Below, in pieces: positions 17,501 through 24,439 of a stretch of DNA of 64,000 nt. This DNA comes from CAZMSQ01 sp964569025 (GTDB taxonomy: Bacteria > Bacteroidota > Bacteroidia > Chitinophagales > Saprospiraceae): NCBI GenBank assembly GCA_964569025.1, contig CAZMSQ010000001.1:1-64000 (forward strand), given 5' to 3'. The notes below the pieces were generated by a model. That model saw only the letters and a list, made by a program, of their open reading frames with translations, ran no database searches and was not told the origin of the DNA. Numbering within the stretch: position 1 is the stretch's first letter; each line of letters begins with the position of its first letter. A program made the position numbers and the translations under genes.

Positions 17501-18070
17501 ACCCTTCATATCGACATCTGAAATCTCGTCCAGTTCCTCAATGCGATCCTCCAGAAACTCGCCGAAAGACCGAAGCTCGTCATTGGTGTAATCCCCCGAG
17601 ACATTCACCGTCATTATCGGCATTTCAGAAAGGTTAATGTCCATCACCTCAGGCTCTTTAGTCAAGTCATTTGGCAATTCCGGACGGGCCTTATCAACGG
17701 CATCTTTCACTTTTCGGATGGCATCTTCCTGATCGACATTCGGGTCAAATTCGGCTGTGATGAGCGAATAGTCCTGTAATGACGAGGAAGTAATATTCTC
17801 GATTTCAGAAACGGACTGAAGCTCTTTCTCGATAGGACGGGTTACAAGATTTTCCATGTCTTCAGCAGAGTTGCCGAAATACACAGTATTGACATAGACC
17901 TTTGGCCATGGCACTTCCGGAAAACTCTCTTTTGGCATACTGTCATAGCCTTGTATCCCAAAGAGGAAGACCATGATGGTCAGTATAAAGATGCTGGTAC
18001 TGTTATCAACAGCCAGCAGAGTGAGGCCAAACTTGCGCAAGCCTTTTTCGGAATGTTTCGGATCAGCCAT
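14582..18070 (-). CDS. RND efflux pump permease (AcrB/HAE1-like)
   Basis: A 1162-residue inner-membrane pump driven by proton flow, exporting hydrophobic or amphiphilic compounds. ATG at 18070 overlaps the stop of the membrane fusion protein gene (ATGGCTGA), so translation is coupled; an ORF start further upstream would lie inside that gene. Domains: TM1 near residues 22-40, a porter domain to about 330, TM2-6 with GMLVDNAIVVVENIYRYM near residue 400, then TM7 and the second porter domain, and C-terminal TMs. A hydrophobic stretch after an RRRKRRNS basic loop (about residues 520-580) is longer than in AcrB. It converges on the M16 gene with 38 bases between. Confidence 0.92.
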   Translation of the reverse strand: MADPKHSEKGLRKFGLTLLAVDNSTSIFILTIMVFLFGIQGYDSMPKESFPEVPWPKVYVNTVYFGNSAEDMENLVTRPIEKELQSVSEIENITSSSLQDYSLITAEFDPNVDQEDAIRKVKDAVDKARPELPNDLTKEPEVMDINLSEMPIMTVNVSGDYTNDELRSFGEFLEDRIEELDEISDVDMKGDLEREVRIDVDLPKMQSMEVSFTDIERAISSENITMSGGEILREDFRRTIRVMGEFRDVSEIKEVIIKSENQRPIFLKDIANVYYGYKDRTSIARSDGQPVISLDIIKRSGENLLEASDKIKILVEEARSELPSDLKISIFNDQSVQTRDLVSNLENSIISGVILVVTILLFFLGFRNALFVGLAIPLSMLMGILILNLLGYTLNMVVLFSLILALGMLVDNAIVVVENIYRYMQNGFSPAKAAKYGTSEVALPIIASTATTLAAFLPLAFWPGLMGEFMKFLPITLIIVLSSSLFVALIINPVISASFMKVDERSDNPNVRRRKRRNSLIGASTLLGLSAILHIGGVDAGRNMMAITALISLLNFFIMRPGALVFQNQFVPWMEVQYDRFIRFALKARNPYFVFGGTFLLLIFSLGLLGANMPKVNFFPKADPLYVNAFVELPLGTDIEATDRLVRKMENDVQEAIEPYRGIVEAVLAQIGENTSDPSGEPEFGGSPHRARITVSFVPTNERNGISTWKVMEDIRDSLSMYPGVEIVVDKNQDGPPTGKPVNIEISGEEIDQLAILSDEVISYLEAQNIPGIEEYKPSVRIGKPELLVSIDREAARRYGISTYDVADAIRTAVFGKEVSQYKDGEDEHPIQMRLAEEYRYNISDLLNQRITFRNPSSGKIIQVPISAVASINYSSTYSAVNRKDQDRVITVYSNVLQGYNANEVVAEVKTAMAEYEMPVGFSYEFTGEQEEQAENTAFLTGAFTVALFTIFIIIVTQFNSVISPFIIILSVLFSTIGVFLGYVFTGMDIVVIMTGVGIISLAGIVVNNAIVLIDYTDLQIKSWMEKVGVERDLDLPPDDIREAVIKGGATRLRPVLLTAITTVLGLVPLAVGFNINFFTLISDLDPQIYFGGDNAVFWGTMAWTVIYGLVFATFLTLVVVPAMYWIAYKLRLAFRNIFSAAGPDSPAQQEPGFQSEPVPST

Positions 18071-19253
18071 TATTTGAAGTTGTGGTTGATTGAATGGAAA
18101 TACGTTCGCGGTCACTGAGCCCACGGGCACCTTCTTCGATAAGATCCTCCCCTCCACTCAGACCTTTGGTAATGATGATGAGGTTTTCAGCACTCTCACC
18201 AGTGGTTACGTATACTTTTTTTGCAACAGTTCCGTCTTCCCCTTGTCCTGCGACCAGCACATATTTCTTGCCTCCCACTTCCTGCTGAAGTAAATTCAGA
18301 GGAATGACAACTGCCTCTTCTATGCGCAGTTCAGCAACTTTCATATTTGCCAGGAGATTTGGCTTTAAAACTCCGTCTGGATTAGCCATCTCAACTTCTA
18401 CTTTAAAGGTTCGGTTCCCCCTGTCAATTGTTGACCCGATGAGTGATACTCGCTCAATATAATCTCTTCCCAAAGCGGGTATTGAGACGGTCACTTCCTG
18501 CCCTTTTGATATGGTAGTCAGGTAGTTTTCTGGGGCATCAACCCGAACTTTTACGCGCCTGGTGTCGAGCAGAGTAAACAAGGGCCCTCCAGGCATTGCC
18601 ATTTCTCCGGCTTCAGTCATGATTTGGTCTACCGTACCCGAAATTGGTGCATATACCTTGCTTTTCCCGAGTTGGAGTTCCAGCAGTTCAAGACTTTTCT
18701 CGAGACGCTCTTTCGCATTTTTAGCCTCTAGATACTGAATTTCTGACCCGATATTCTGGTCCCATAATCGCTTTTGCCTTTCAAACACATCGCGAGCCAG
18801 ATTAAGGGAAGTTTGCAGCTCAGAAATTTGCTTTTCGACTGCTTCTGGGTCAATTTCAGCGACCAGCGCCCCGCGGGCAACTTGCTGTCCTTCTTCTACA
18901 AGTAATCGTAGTACCCTACCGCCAGTTTCACTGCTTACCATTATCTGCTCTTGCTCCTCGACAGAACCTTGCAGGCTGATGTATCGTGTAAATTCCTGCC
19001 GCACTACCTTCCGCGTCGTGACAAGAGTCCTTGGTTTTTCCCTGTACGTGGGGTCTTCCGCAGCAATGGAATCTTCAAGGCTTTCAATAAACGCCTGTAA
19101 AGCCTGAAGTTCGCTTTGCTTCTCCCTAAGCAAAACTTTACGGTCGCCAATGCTTTGCGGAATTGTGGTGCCGGAATCAGCTGGTGCCCCGCATGAGGCA
19201 ATCAAAGAAAGGCCGGCTATAAAGAATGTGAGTTTGGAAAATAGATTGTGCAT
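18063..19253 (-). CDS. RND efflux membrane fusion lipoprotein (AcrA-like)
   Basis: A 396-residue periplasmic adaptor linking the pump to the outer-membrane channel. The signal ends in the lipobox LIASC (Cys near residue 21), so it should be lipid-anchored. A coiled-coil hairpin around residues 110-180 is flanked by the two lipoyl half motifs, GGRVLRLLVEEGQQVARG and YAPISGTVDQIMTEAGEM, followed by beta-barrel and membrane-proximal domains. It lies 38 bases after the tolC-like gene and overlaps the pump gene by 8 bases. Confidence 0.92.
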   Translation of the reverse strand: MHNLFSKLTFFIAGLSLIASCGAPADSGTTIPQSIGDRKVLLREKQSELQALQAFIESLEDSIAAEDPTYREKPRTLVTTRKVVRQEFTRYISLQGSVEEQEQIMVSSETGGRVLRLLVEEGQQVARGALVAEIDPEAVEKQISELQTSLNLARDVFERQKRLWDQNIGSEIQYLEAKNAKERLEKSLELLELQLGKSKVYAPISGTVDQIMTEAGEMAMPGGPLFTLLDTRRVKVRVDAPENYLTTISKGQEVTVSIPALGRDYIERVSLIGSTIDRGNRTFKVEVEMANPDGVLKPNLLANMKVAELRIEEAVVIPLNLLQQEVGGKKYVLVAGQGEDGTVAKKVYVTTGESAENLIIITKGLSGGEDLIEEGARGLSDRERISIQSTTTSNNG

Positions 19254-19291
19254 GGGTGCAGCGTATTGGTGCGATGAAAAAAGGTGGTATG

Positions 19292-20686
19292 TCAGAATGT
19301 GCCGAGGGCTTTCTCCAAATCAACCTGAGCGGTGAGCAATTCGTAAAGCGCCTGGATATAATTGGCCTGTGATTGAAAAAGATCGGTTTCTGCCTGATTG
19401 ACTTCGAGACTTGATCCAACTCCCTCCCGATACTTCGTTTGAGTTGTTTGGTAAATCCGCTGTGCCAGTTCAACTGTCTCTTCACGGTTTCGGATTGTTT
19501 CTAATGCATTTAGATAAGCAATGCGAGCATTGATTACTTCCATGCGGGTGGTTCGGGCAAAGTTGGCACGCTGAAGGCGCGTGCGCTCAAGGTCTATTCT
19601 GGCTTTTTGAATCCTTGCTTCTTTCCCAAAACCATCGAAGACAGGCACTTTCAGCGAAAGCCCCACAACAGTGGTCGGAAACCATCGGGCATCAGAAAGC
19701 TCGTCGGCCTGTAACACTCTTGAATAACTTCCGAACGCATTTAAGGCAGGCAGATATCCCACCTGATACCGCCGGATGTTGATATCATTCAGCTTTTCAG
19801 CTTGCTCCAAAACCCTGTATTCGGGCCTTCGGGTGATGTCAAACGGAGCATCAGGAATGATGTCTTCCTTCACTGTTTTGGTGGCCAGTAAGTCAAGATT
19901 GTCAGTCAGTGTAATTAGTTCTTCCAGAGGGTAACCCATTCTGTATTTCAGCATGTTTCTCAGAGTGGTGATGGCCCGGTCTATGGTTTGCGCTTCGGTT
20001 TTTAAATTGCGCAATGACAAAGCCAACCTGTCGACATCCAACTGTTCGGCAAAGCCTTCATTGTAAATCGCTTGCGTTTCCAGTAGGCTTTTCTCAAGGT
20101 TGGATATGTTTTTTGAGAGAATTTCCTTGTTTTTTTCAGCAGCTAGTACCGCGAGGTAGGCTTTTCTGACGTTGAGGGCCAGGGCACTTCGGGTTTGGGC
20201 CATCTCTCGCTGCACCAGTTCTTTGTAAAGTTTAGACGCCTGCAAACCGGTGAAAAATGTGCCGTCAAAAAGCAAAGCCTCAATACTGAGCTGAGCTGTG
20301 AGGTTGTTGCGGAGCCCAAACCGGAATTCCTGTGGCGGACCGAATACAGGATTGCCCATGTCATCTGTGACCGTGTAAGTCAGAGGTACCACTTCGCCGT
20401 CAATATCCTGTACCAGAGTCGTACGCTGCTCTGGAAAAATTGGAACCAACTGCACAGGGATGTCTATAAAATACTGATAATTGGCACTGCCATTTACCTG
20501 AGGAAGTCCGGTTGATAAAAACTCCTTGATGTCTTTGTCTGCACGGGCAATTTGCAGATTTTTATCCTGAACCTCAATGGCATTGGCAAGGGCATAGGCT
20601 ACCGCTTCATCCATTGAAAATGACTGTGCCCGAGTCATAACAGGGCAAAGAGAAAAAACCAGCAGGCAGAAAAAAAGGCGTGTCAT
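19292..20686 (-). CDS. TolC-family outer membrane efflux channel
   Basis: A 464-residue protein with signal peptide (cleaved after MTRAQ), two internally similar halves of long amphipathic helices, and the C-terminal pattern YREGVGSSLEVNQAETDLFQ that is diagnostic for outer-membrane efflux proteins. It provides the trimeric duct of the tripartite pump. It lies between tetR and the fusion protein gene, in an operon in the order regulator, channel, adaptor, pump. Confidence 0.93.
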   Translation of the reverse strand: MTRLFFCLLVFSLCPVMTRAQSFSMDEAVAYALANAIEVQDKNLQIARADKDIKEFLSTGLPQVNGSANYQYFIDIPVQLVPIFPEQRTTLVQDIDGEVVPLTYTVTDDMGNPVFGPPQEFRFGLRNNLTAQLSIEALLFDGTFFTGLQASKLYKELVQREMAQTRSALALNVRKAYLAVLAAEKNKEILSKNISNLEKSLLETQAIYNEGFAEQLDVDRLALSLRNLKTEAQTIDRAITTLRNMLKYRMGYPLEELITLTDNLDLLATKTVKEDIIPDAPFDITRRPEYRVLEQAEKLNDINIRRYQVGYLPALNAFGSYSRVLQADELSDARWFPTTVVGLSLKVPVFDGFGKEARIQKARIDLERTRLQRANFARTTRMEVINARIAYLNALETIRNREETVELAQRIYQTTQTKYREGVGSSLEVNQAETDLFQSQANYIQALYELLTAQVDLEKALGTF

Positions 20687-20726
20687 AGTCAGGTTGTTGA
20701 AAAACTGATGTCAGTGTAATCGGTCA

Positions 20727-21356
20727 CTACATTCGGTTGTCAGGGTTTATCTCTTTCCAGGATGTCAGTCGCTCCAGACCACGGGAAGAAGCGACTCCTC
20801 GGATATGATATTCCATAGAAATGGCGTACAGATGCTCCCTTTTGTATGTATCAAGTGGGAAAATATCCTCATCTACCACTACACGGCTTTTCCCCACATA
20901 GAGTCGGGCTATAATATCCGGATCTAAATCAGCCCGGTAAAGACCCTGAGATACCCCGCGTTCGAGGTTGCCGCGAATCAAATCGTACATGTAGCCTTTG
21001 TGAAGACTCTCAAGGAGCGTCCACGAATCGGAATGGTACTTTCGAAGGTCATAGATGAGGTTTGGAGAAATCTGCCTGAGAAGACGCAACATATACCGGG
21101 CGACTTTCATCATCTCATCAATTGCATCATCTGAAGATTTGACAATCTCTGCCATTGCAGCTTTTTCAGCTGAAATGTGAGCAACAATAATCTTCCTGAT
21201 TAAATCAGCCTTATTATCTACATGTAAGTACAATGTCTTCTTGGATACCCCTAGTTCTCTTGCCACATCATCCATAGTGACACTCTTGATGCCGTATCGC
21301 ATGAAAAGCCCTTCAGCTCCTGATAGCACCCGATTTGTTTCTGATTGTGATTCCAT
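20727..21356 (-). CDS. TetR-family regulator of the efflux operon
   Basis: A 209-residue regulator. The ATG at 21356 gives MESQSETNRVLSGAEGLFMR; the longer frame from 21386 would start upstream of the -7 box found at 21365-21372. The helix-turn-helix covers about residues 22-45 (MDDVARELGVSKKTLYLHVD). The C-terminal ligand domain is of the common Bacteroidota type. It is the first gene of the efflux operon, 40 bases before tolC, so it probably represses its own transcription through the long inverted repeat at 21381-21421. Confidence 0.9.
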   Translation of the reverse strand: MESQSETNRVLSGAEGLFMRYGIKSVTMDDVARELGVSKKTLYLHVDNKADLIRKIIVAHISAEKAAMAEIVKSSDDAIDEMMKVARYMLRLLRQISPNLIYDLRKYHSDSWTLLESLHKGYMYDLIRGNLERGVSQGLYRADLDPDIIARLYVGKSRVVVDEDIFPLDTYKREHLYAISMEYHIRGVASSRGLERLTSWKEINPDNRM

Positions 21357-21364
21357 AAGCACAG

Positions 21365-21421
21365 CAAATGTAAGTCCTACAACCATAGGAAACGAAAATA
21401 GTTTTAAGAGTTTCTATGGTT
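21365..21421 (-). promoter_or_regulatory. Promoter and operator of the tetR-efflux operon
   Basis: On the minus strand TACATTTG (21372 to 21365) matches the Bacteroidota -7 box, only nine bases ahead of the tetR ATG. Directly upstream is an inverted repeat, AACCATAGGAAAC (21381-21393) and GTTTCTATGGTT (21410-21421), 12 pairs with one bulged base, covering the -10 to -45 region. Its size and place fit a TetR-type operator. On the plus strand the right arm runs into TTTTTT, so a terminator reading that way is the alternative, but no gene leads into it. Confidence 0.6.
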
Positions 21422-21535
21422 TTTTCATCACATTCGACCAGCAGTTCTGTTTGGCAGACAGATTACCCTTCCGGAGCCTTTTTCTCCTAAATAATTCCTA
21501 ATTTCGCTTCACACGTTTGAAGAGCCACACCAACC

Positions 21536-22117
21536 ATGACCACTGAGCCGGAAAAGGATAAAGCTTACTATGACGAGGTATTTGAGCGGGAGCTACTCCC
21601 CCATGCCGATGCACTGAGCACCTTTGCCTATCACCTGACTTACAATGAGGAAGACGCCAATGATCTGGTCCAGGAGACGTACCTGAAAGCCTATCGGTTT
21701 ATTGATAAATATGATGAAGGAACGAATGCCAAAGCCTGGCTGTTCAAGATCATGAAAAATGCATTCATCAATCAATATCGGAAGAAAAGTAAACGTCCGA
21801 CTCAGGTTGATTACGAAGAAGTGGTTGGGTTTCATGAAGAGGAAGAGGATACCTCTTTTTCAAGTTACCTCGATCTCAGGCAGGAAATTTATCAGGATAT
21901 GATGGGTGATGAAATTACTACTGCCATCAACGCCCTGCCAGTCGATTTTCGCACAGTCATCCTTTTGTGCGATATCGAAGGATTTAAATACGAGGAAATA
22001 GCCAAAATTGTCGACATCCCCATCGGCACGGTTCGGTCCCGCCTTCATAGAGCACGACAAATGCTTAAAGAAAAACTGCGGGAATACGCCTCAAAAAAAG
22101 GATACTCCGAAAACTAA
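21536..22117 (+). CDS. ECF-family RNA polymerase sigma factor
   Basis: A 193-residue alternative sigma factor. Region 2 (about residues 25-95) contains YNEEDANDLVQETYLKAYRF and WLFKIMKNAFINQYRKKSKR, and region 4 (about 135-185) contains GFKYEEIAKIVDIPIGTVRS. It resembles the SigH-like ECF group that usually works with a redox-sensing zinc anti-sigma factor. The possible partner gene at 22353 lies beyond a terminator-like hairpin. It is divergent from the tetR-efflux operon across 180 bases. Confidence 0.92.
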   Translation: MTTEPEKDKAYYDEVFERELLPHADALSTFAYHLTYNEEDANDLVQETYLKAYRFIDKYDEGTNAKAWLFKIMKNAFINQYRKKSKRPTQVDYEEVVGFHEEEEDTSFSSYLDLRQEIYQDMMGDEITTAINALPVDFRTVILLCDIEGFKYEEIAKIVDIPIGTVRSRLHRARQMLKEKLREYASKKGYSEN

Positions 22118-22133
22118 CCACGTGAAAACCTGA

Positions 22134-22174
22134 ATGACCCTTCGATTGATTCTTCTGAAGGGCATTGACTTTTT
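22134..22174 (+). terminator. Probable terminator after the ECF sigma gene
   Basis: ATGACCCTTC (22134-22143) and GAAGGGCAT (22157-22165) pair over nine positions with one bulge, followed by TGACTTTTT. It would separate the sigma gene from the small anti-sigma-like gene, which would then need its own promoter or read-through. Confidence 0.5.
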
Positions 22175-22352
22175 GATGAAAAACCTGTTATTTCACGATA
22201 TCGTTTAACAGTTATCCACTATTTCTTCACTATGCCGGCATTCAGATTCAGTCGATTCGCTGTCCACCCGCATCAGGGGCTCTCTTCCCGCCTTCCCTGC
22301 AGGGTTCAAATCGTCAGCATCTCGAGGATGCCCGCAGATAAACTTCAGGGAA

Positions 22353-22589
22353 ATGAAGAACTTCAATGGACATGAAGCGCATTTAGTTAGAAAATTGTCG
22401 ATGTACCTCGATAATGAACTCGACCAGCAGGAAATACTTCAGCTTAAACAAAACCCTGATTTCCACTCTCTTCTTGAAAGGGAGCAAAATTTCCGGCATT
22501 TCATTAAAACCAAAGTGCCACGCCGAAAAGTCTCGTCAGATCTTATTCAATCGATTAAAGAAAAAATTAGGATGAGTCCTCAGGTTTGA
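22353..22589 (+). CDS. Small anti-sigma-like protein, zinc cysteines lost
   Basis: A 78-residue soluble protein. YLDNELDQQEILQLKQNPDF and LEREQNFRHFIKTKVPRRKV, then a final amphipathic helix LIQSIKEKIRM, follow the layout of RsrA/zinc-finger anti-sigma factors. In those, H-x3-C-x2-C binds zinc; here no cysteine is present in the whole protein. It is probably an anti-sigma factor for the ECF sigma upstream that no longer senses through zinc, or binds it constitutively. Recognition is from pattern only, so moderate confidence. Confidence 0.6.
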   Translation: MKNFNGHEAHLVRKLSMYLDNELDQQEILQLKQNPDFHSLLEREQNFRHFIKTKVPRRKVSSDLIQSIKEKIRMSPQV

Positions 22590-22626
22590 GGCTTGGTTAT
22601 TGTGATTTCATTTTTGCCGACCTGTC

Positions 22627-23523
22627 TTAGTCCACGACAACCATTCTGGTTACAGAGATATTACCCTCTGAAAGATTTCTGAGGTGCCAGTACCATACCC
22701 CGGCATCCTGATTATCCACGGATACATTCAATTGGTTTTCCCCGGATTTCAATTCCAGGATATCAGTCTTGACATTTGTACCCTGAGTTGAAAATAGCGA
22801 CAGGGCGTATGTACCACTTTTCCGCACAGTGATTGAAAGGGTTGCCTGATGGCTGACTGGATTGGGGAAAACTGCCAGTGAAGATTCGATATCAGCGGGA
22901 CGGATGACAGACGTTGTTGTATTTCGAGACACCTCCAGCGTTGCGCATGCACCAGCATCGCCTCCACTGTTTCCATTATTATTCACAGCATTTCCGCAGG
23001 CGTAGAAAGAAACCGTTTCGGCATTTTGCACAGGGGCAGTCCACATCACAGAAAATACATTTGAATTACTGACACCATTGTGTTCCGCATATGAGCGGCC
23101 ATTGGCGCCTGCAATTTTTACGTTGGCTGCTGGATCAGACCATGTACCGGCAGAGCCGGCATTCTGGCCGGTTTCTCCATTGAGACACACAAGCTGGAAT
23201 CCGTATCCGGAGGGAGAGCCACTCAGCACCTCCACGGAAACTCGAGCTTCATACATTTGCCCTGCCATATACCCGTCGGAACCAACCGGATTTCCGTCCA
23301 GATCGAACAAATCGATTGTAAGGCCGGCTTGTAAGCCAGTCGGTGATCCAATGCCATGACAGGATGAGCTGGCACAAGTCAGTGGCTGTCCGCCAAGCGA
23401 TTGATCACCGGGTGCACCGGTATTGCCCTGGCCGGCAGTAGAAGCTCTTCCTCCAGAATTTGAGAGAACAGCCAATGAAAATCCAATTCCGAGAATGATG
23501 ATGGTAAACTGTCGAAGGCGCAT
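22627..23523 (-). CDS. Secreted reelin-like (choice-of-anchor V) protein with T9SS tail
   Basis: A 298-residue exported protein: signal peptide, then GAPGDQSLGG with CASSSCHGIG near residue 50, then a beta-sandwich domain with MYEARVSVEVLSGSPSGYGF typical of the reeler/choice-of-anchor V family. The last 80 residues form a T9SS sorting domain (VFPNPVSHQATLSI ... GVWYWHLRN ... MVVVD). The CASSSCH motif is C-x4-CH rather than the usual heme CxxCH; it may bind heme in an unusual way or simply be a disulfide site. Function unknown; surface exposure via T9SS is expected. Confidence 0.8.
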   Translation of the reverse strand: MRLRQFTIIILGIGFSLAVLSNSGGRASTAGQGNTGAPGDQSLGGQPLTCASSSCHGIGSPTGLQAGLTIDLFDLDGNPVGSDGYMAGQMYEARVSVEVLSGSPSGYGFQLVCLNGETGQNAGSAGTWSDPAANVKIAGANGRSYAEHNGVSNSNVFSVMWTAPVQNAETVSFYACGNAVNNNGNSGGDAGACATLEVSRNTTTSVIRPADIESSLAVFPNPVSHQATLSITVRKSGTYALSLFSTQGTNVKTDILELKSGENQLNVSVDNQDAGVWYWHLRNLSEGNISVTRMVVVD

Positions 23524-23649
23524 AGAAGTGATTTGAATGGGAAATCCAGAATAAGACTTGCCTCCATGAGCTTAGAAGCCATATAAAGACAAGAAAAAGA
23601 AAAGATGGTTGAAAGCTCAAGAGAGAAAAAATGAACGCCTTCAAGTCAT

Positions 23650-24264
23650 TTACGCAGCCCGACCAGAATCCGGGGCTGAATGTGGCCATGCATTTTCCGG
23701 AATTTTCCCTTTGGCCCTGCCAAAGTACGCTCGCATTACTTCAAGGATTTCTTCATATGTTTGGTCAGCAGTAATGGGCGCTGAAAAATCCACCTCTTTT
23801 TTCCCGTAGTCAAATCGGACCATAATAATGGGTACTCCCGCTTCGCGGGCCATGTAATAAAACCCGGATTTGAGTTTTTCCACTGCACCGCGAGTCCCTT
23901 CCGGTGCGATGCAGACCGCAAATTCTTTCTTTTCGTTGAAGATGTCTGCAACTGCTTCAACATAGTTTTGACGTTTGGACCGATCAACAGGATAACCTCC
24001 AAGAAGCCGGAAGAAAACCCCGAAAGGGAATCGGAACAGAGAAGACTTTCCGAGGAATTTTACTTTAAGTCCCATTGCTGATCGCACCAAAAGACCAAGG
24101 GGAAAATCCCAGTTGGATGTGTGAGGCACAACTGCCAAAATGTACTTCTGTAAATCAGAAGACACCTCTCCTGTAATCTTCCAACCGAATAGGCGAAGAA
24201 TGAATTTGCTAAGTAACCGACTGATTCCCATTGCGATAAATTCGGAGAAAGCAATAAATTTCAA
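23650..24264 (-). CDS. PlsC-type acyltransferase
   Basis: A 204-residue membrane-associated acyltransferase of the 1-acylglycerol-3-phosphate family. The catalytic H-x4-D motif is HTSNWD near residue 49, and the acceptor-binding motif is APEGTRG near residue 121. The variant with HTSNWDFPLG is a subgroup with short proteins whose acceptor may be a lipid other than lysophosphatidate. Start may be 24264 or the internal ATG at 24231; both leave the motifs intact. It is a stand-alone gene. Confidence 0.85.
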   Translation of the reverse strand: MKFIAFSEFIAMGISRLLSKFILRLFGWKITGEVSSDLQKYILAVVPHTSNWDFPLGLLVRSAMGLKVKFLGKSSLFRFPFGVFFRLLGGYPVDRSKRQNYVEAVADIFNEKKEFAVCIAPEGTRGAVEKLKSGFYYMAREAGVPIIMVRFDYGKKEVDFSAPITADQTYEEILEVMRAYFGRAKGKIPENAWPHSAPDSGRAA

Positions 24265-24439
24265 GGTATTCCCTGGGTTCCCGGAGAATGCCGTTCCGAA
24301 AAATACGGCGTAGCAGCCATCCGGAATGCCATTTCAAGAAAAACTTCAAAAAAATCGCGACTTTCGTTTTTCAACCAGAATTGAGATGGACTGCAAAAAT
24401 CATGTGCCAAACTCCCGATTCAGGTAACCCCCCATTCGC

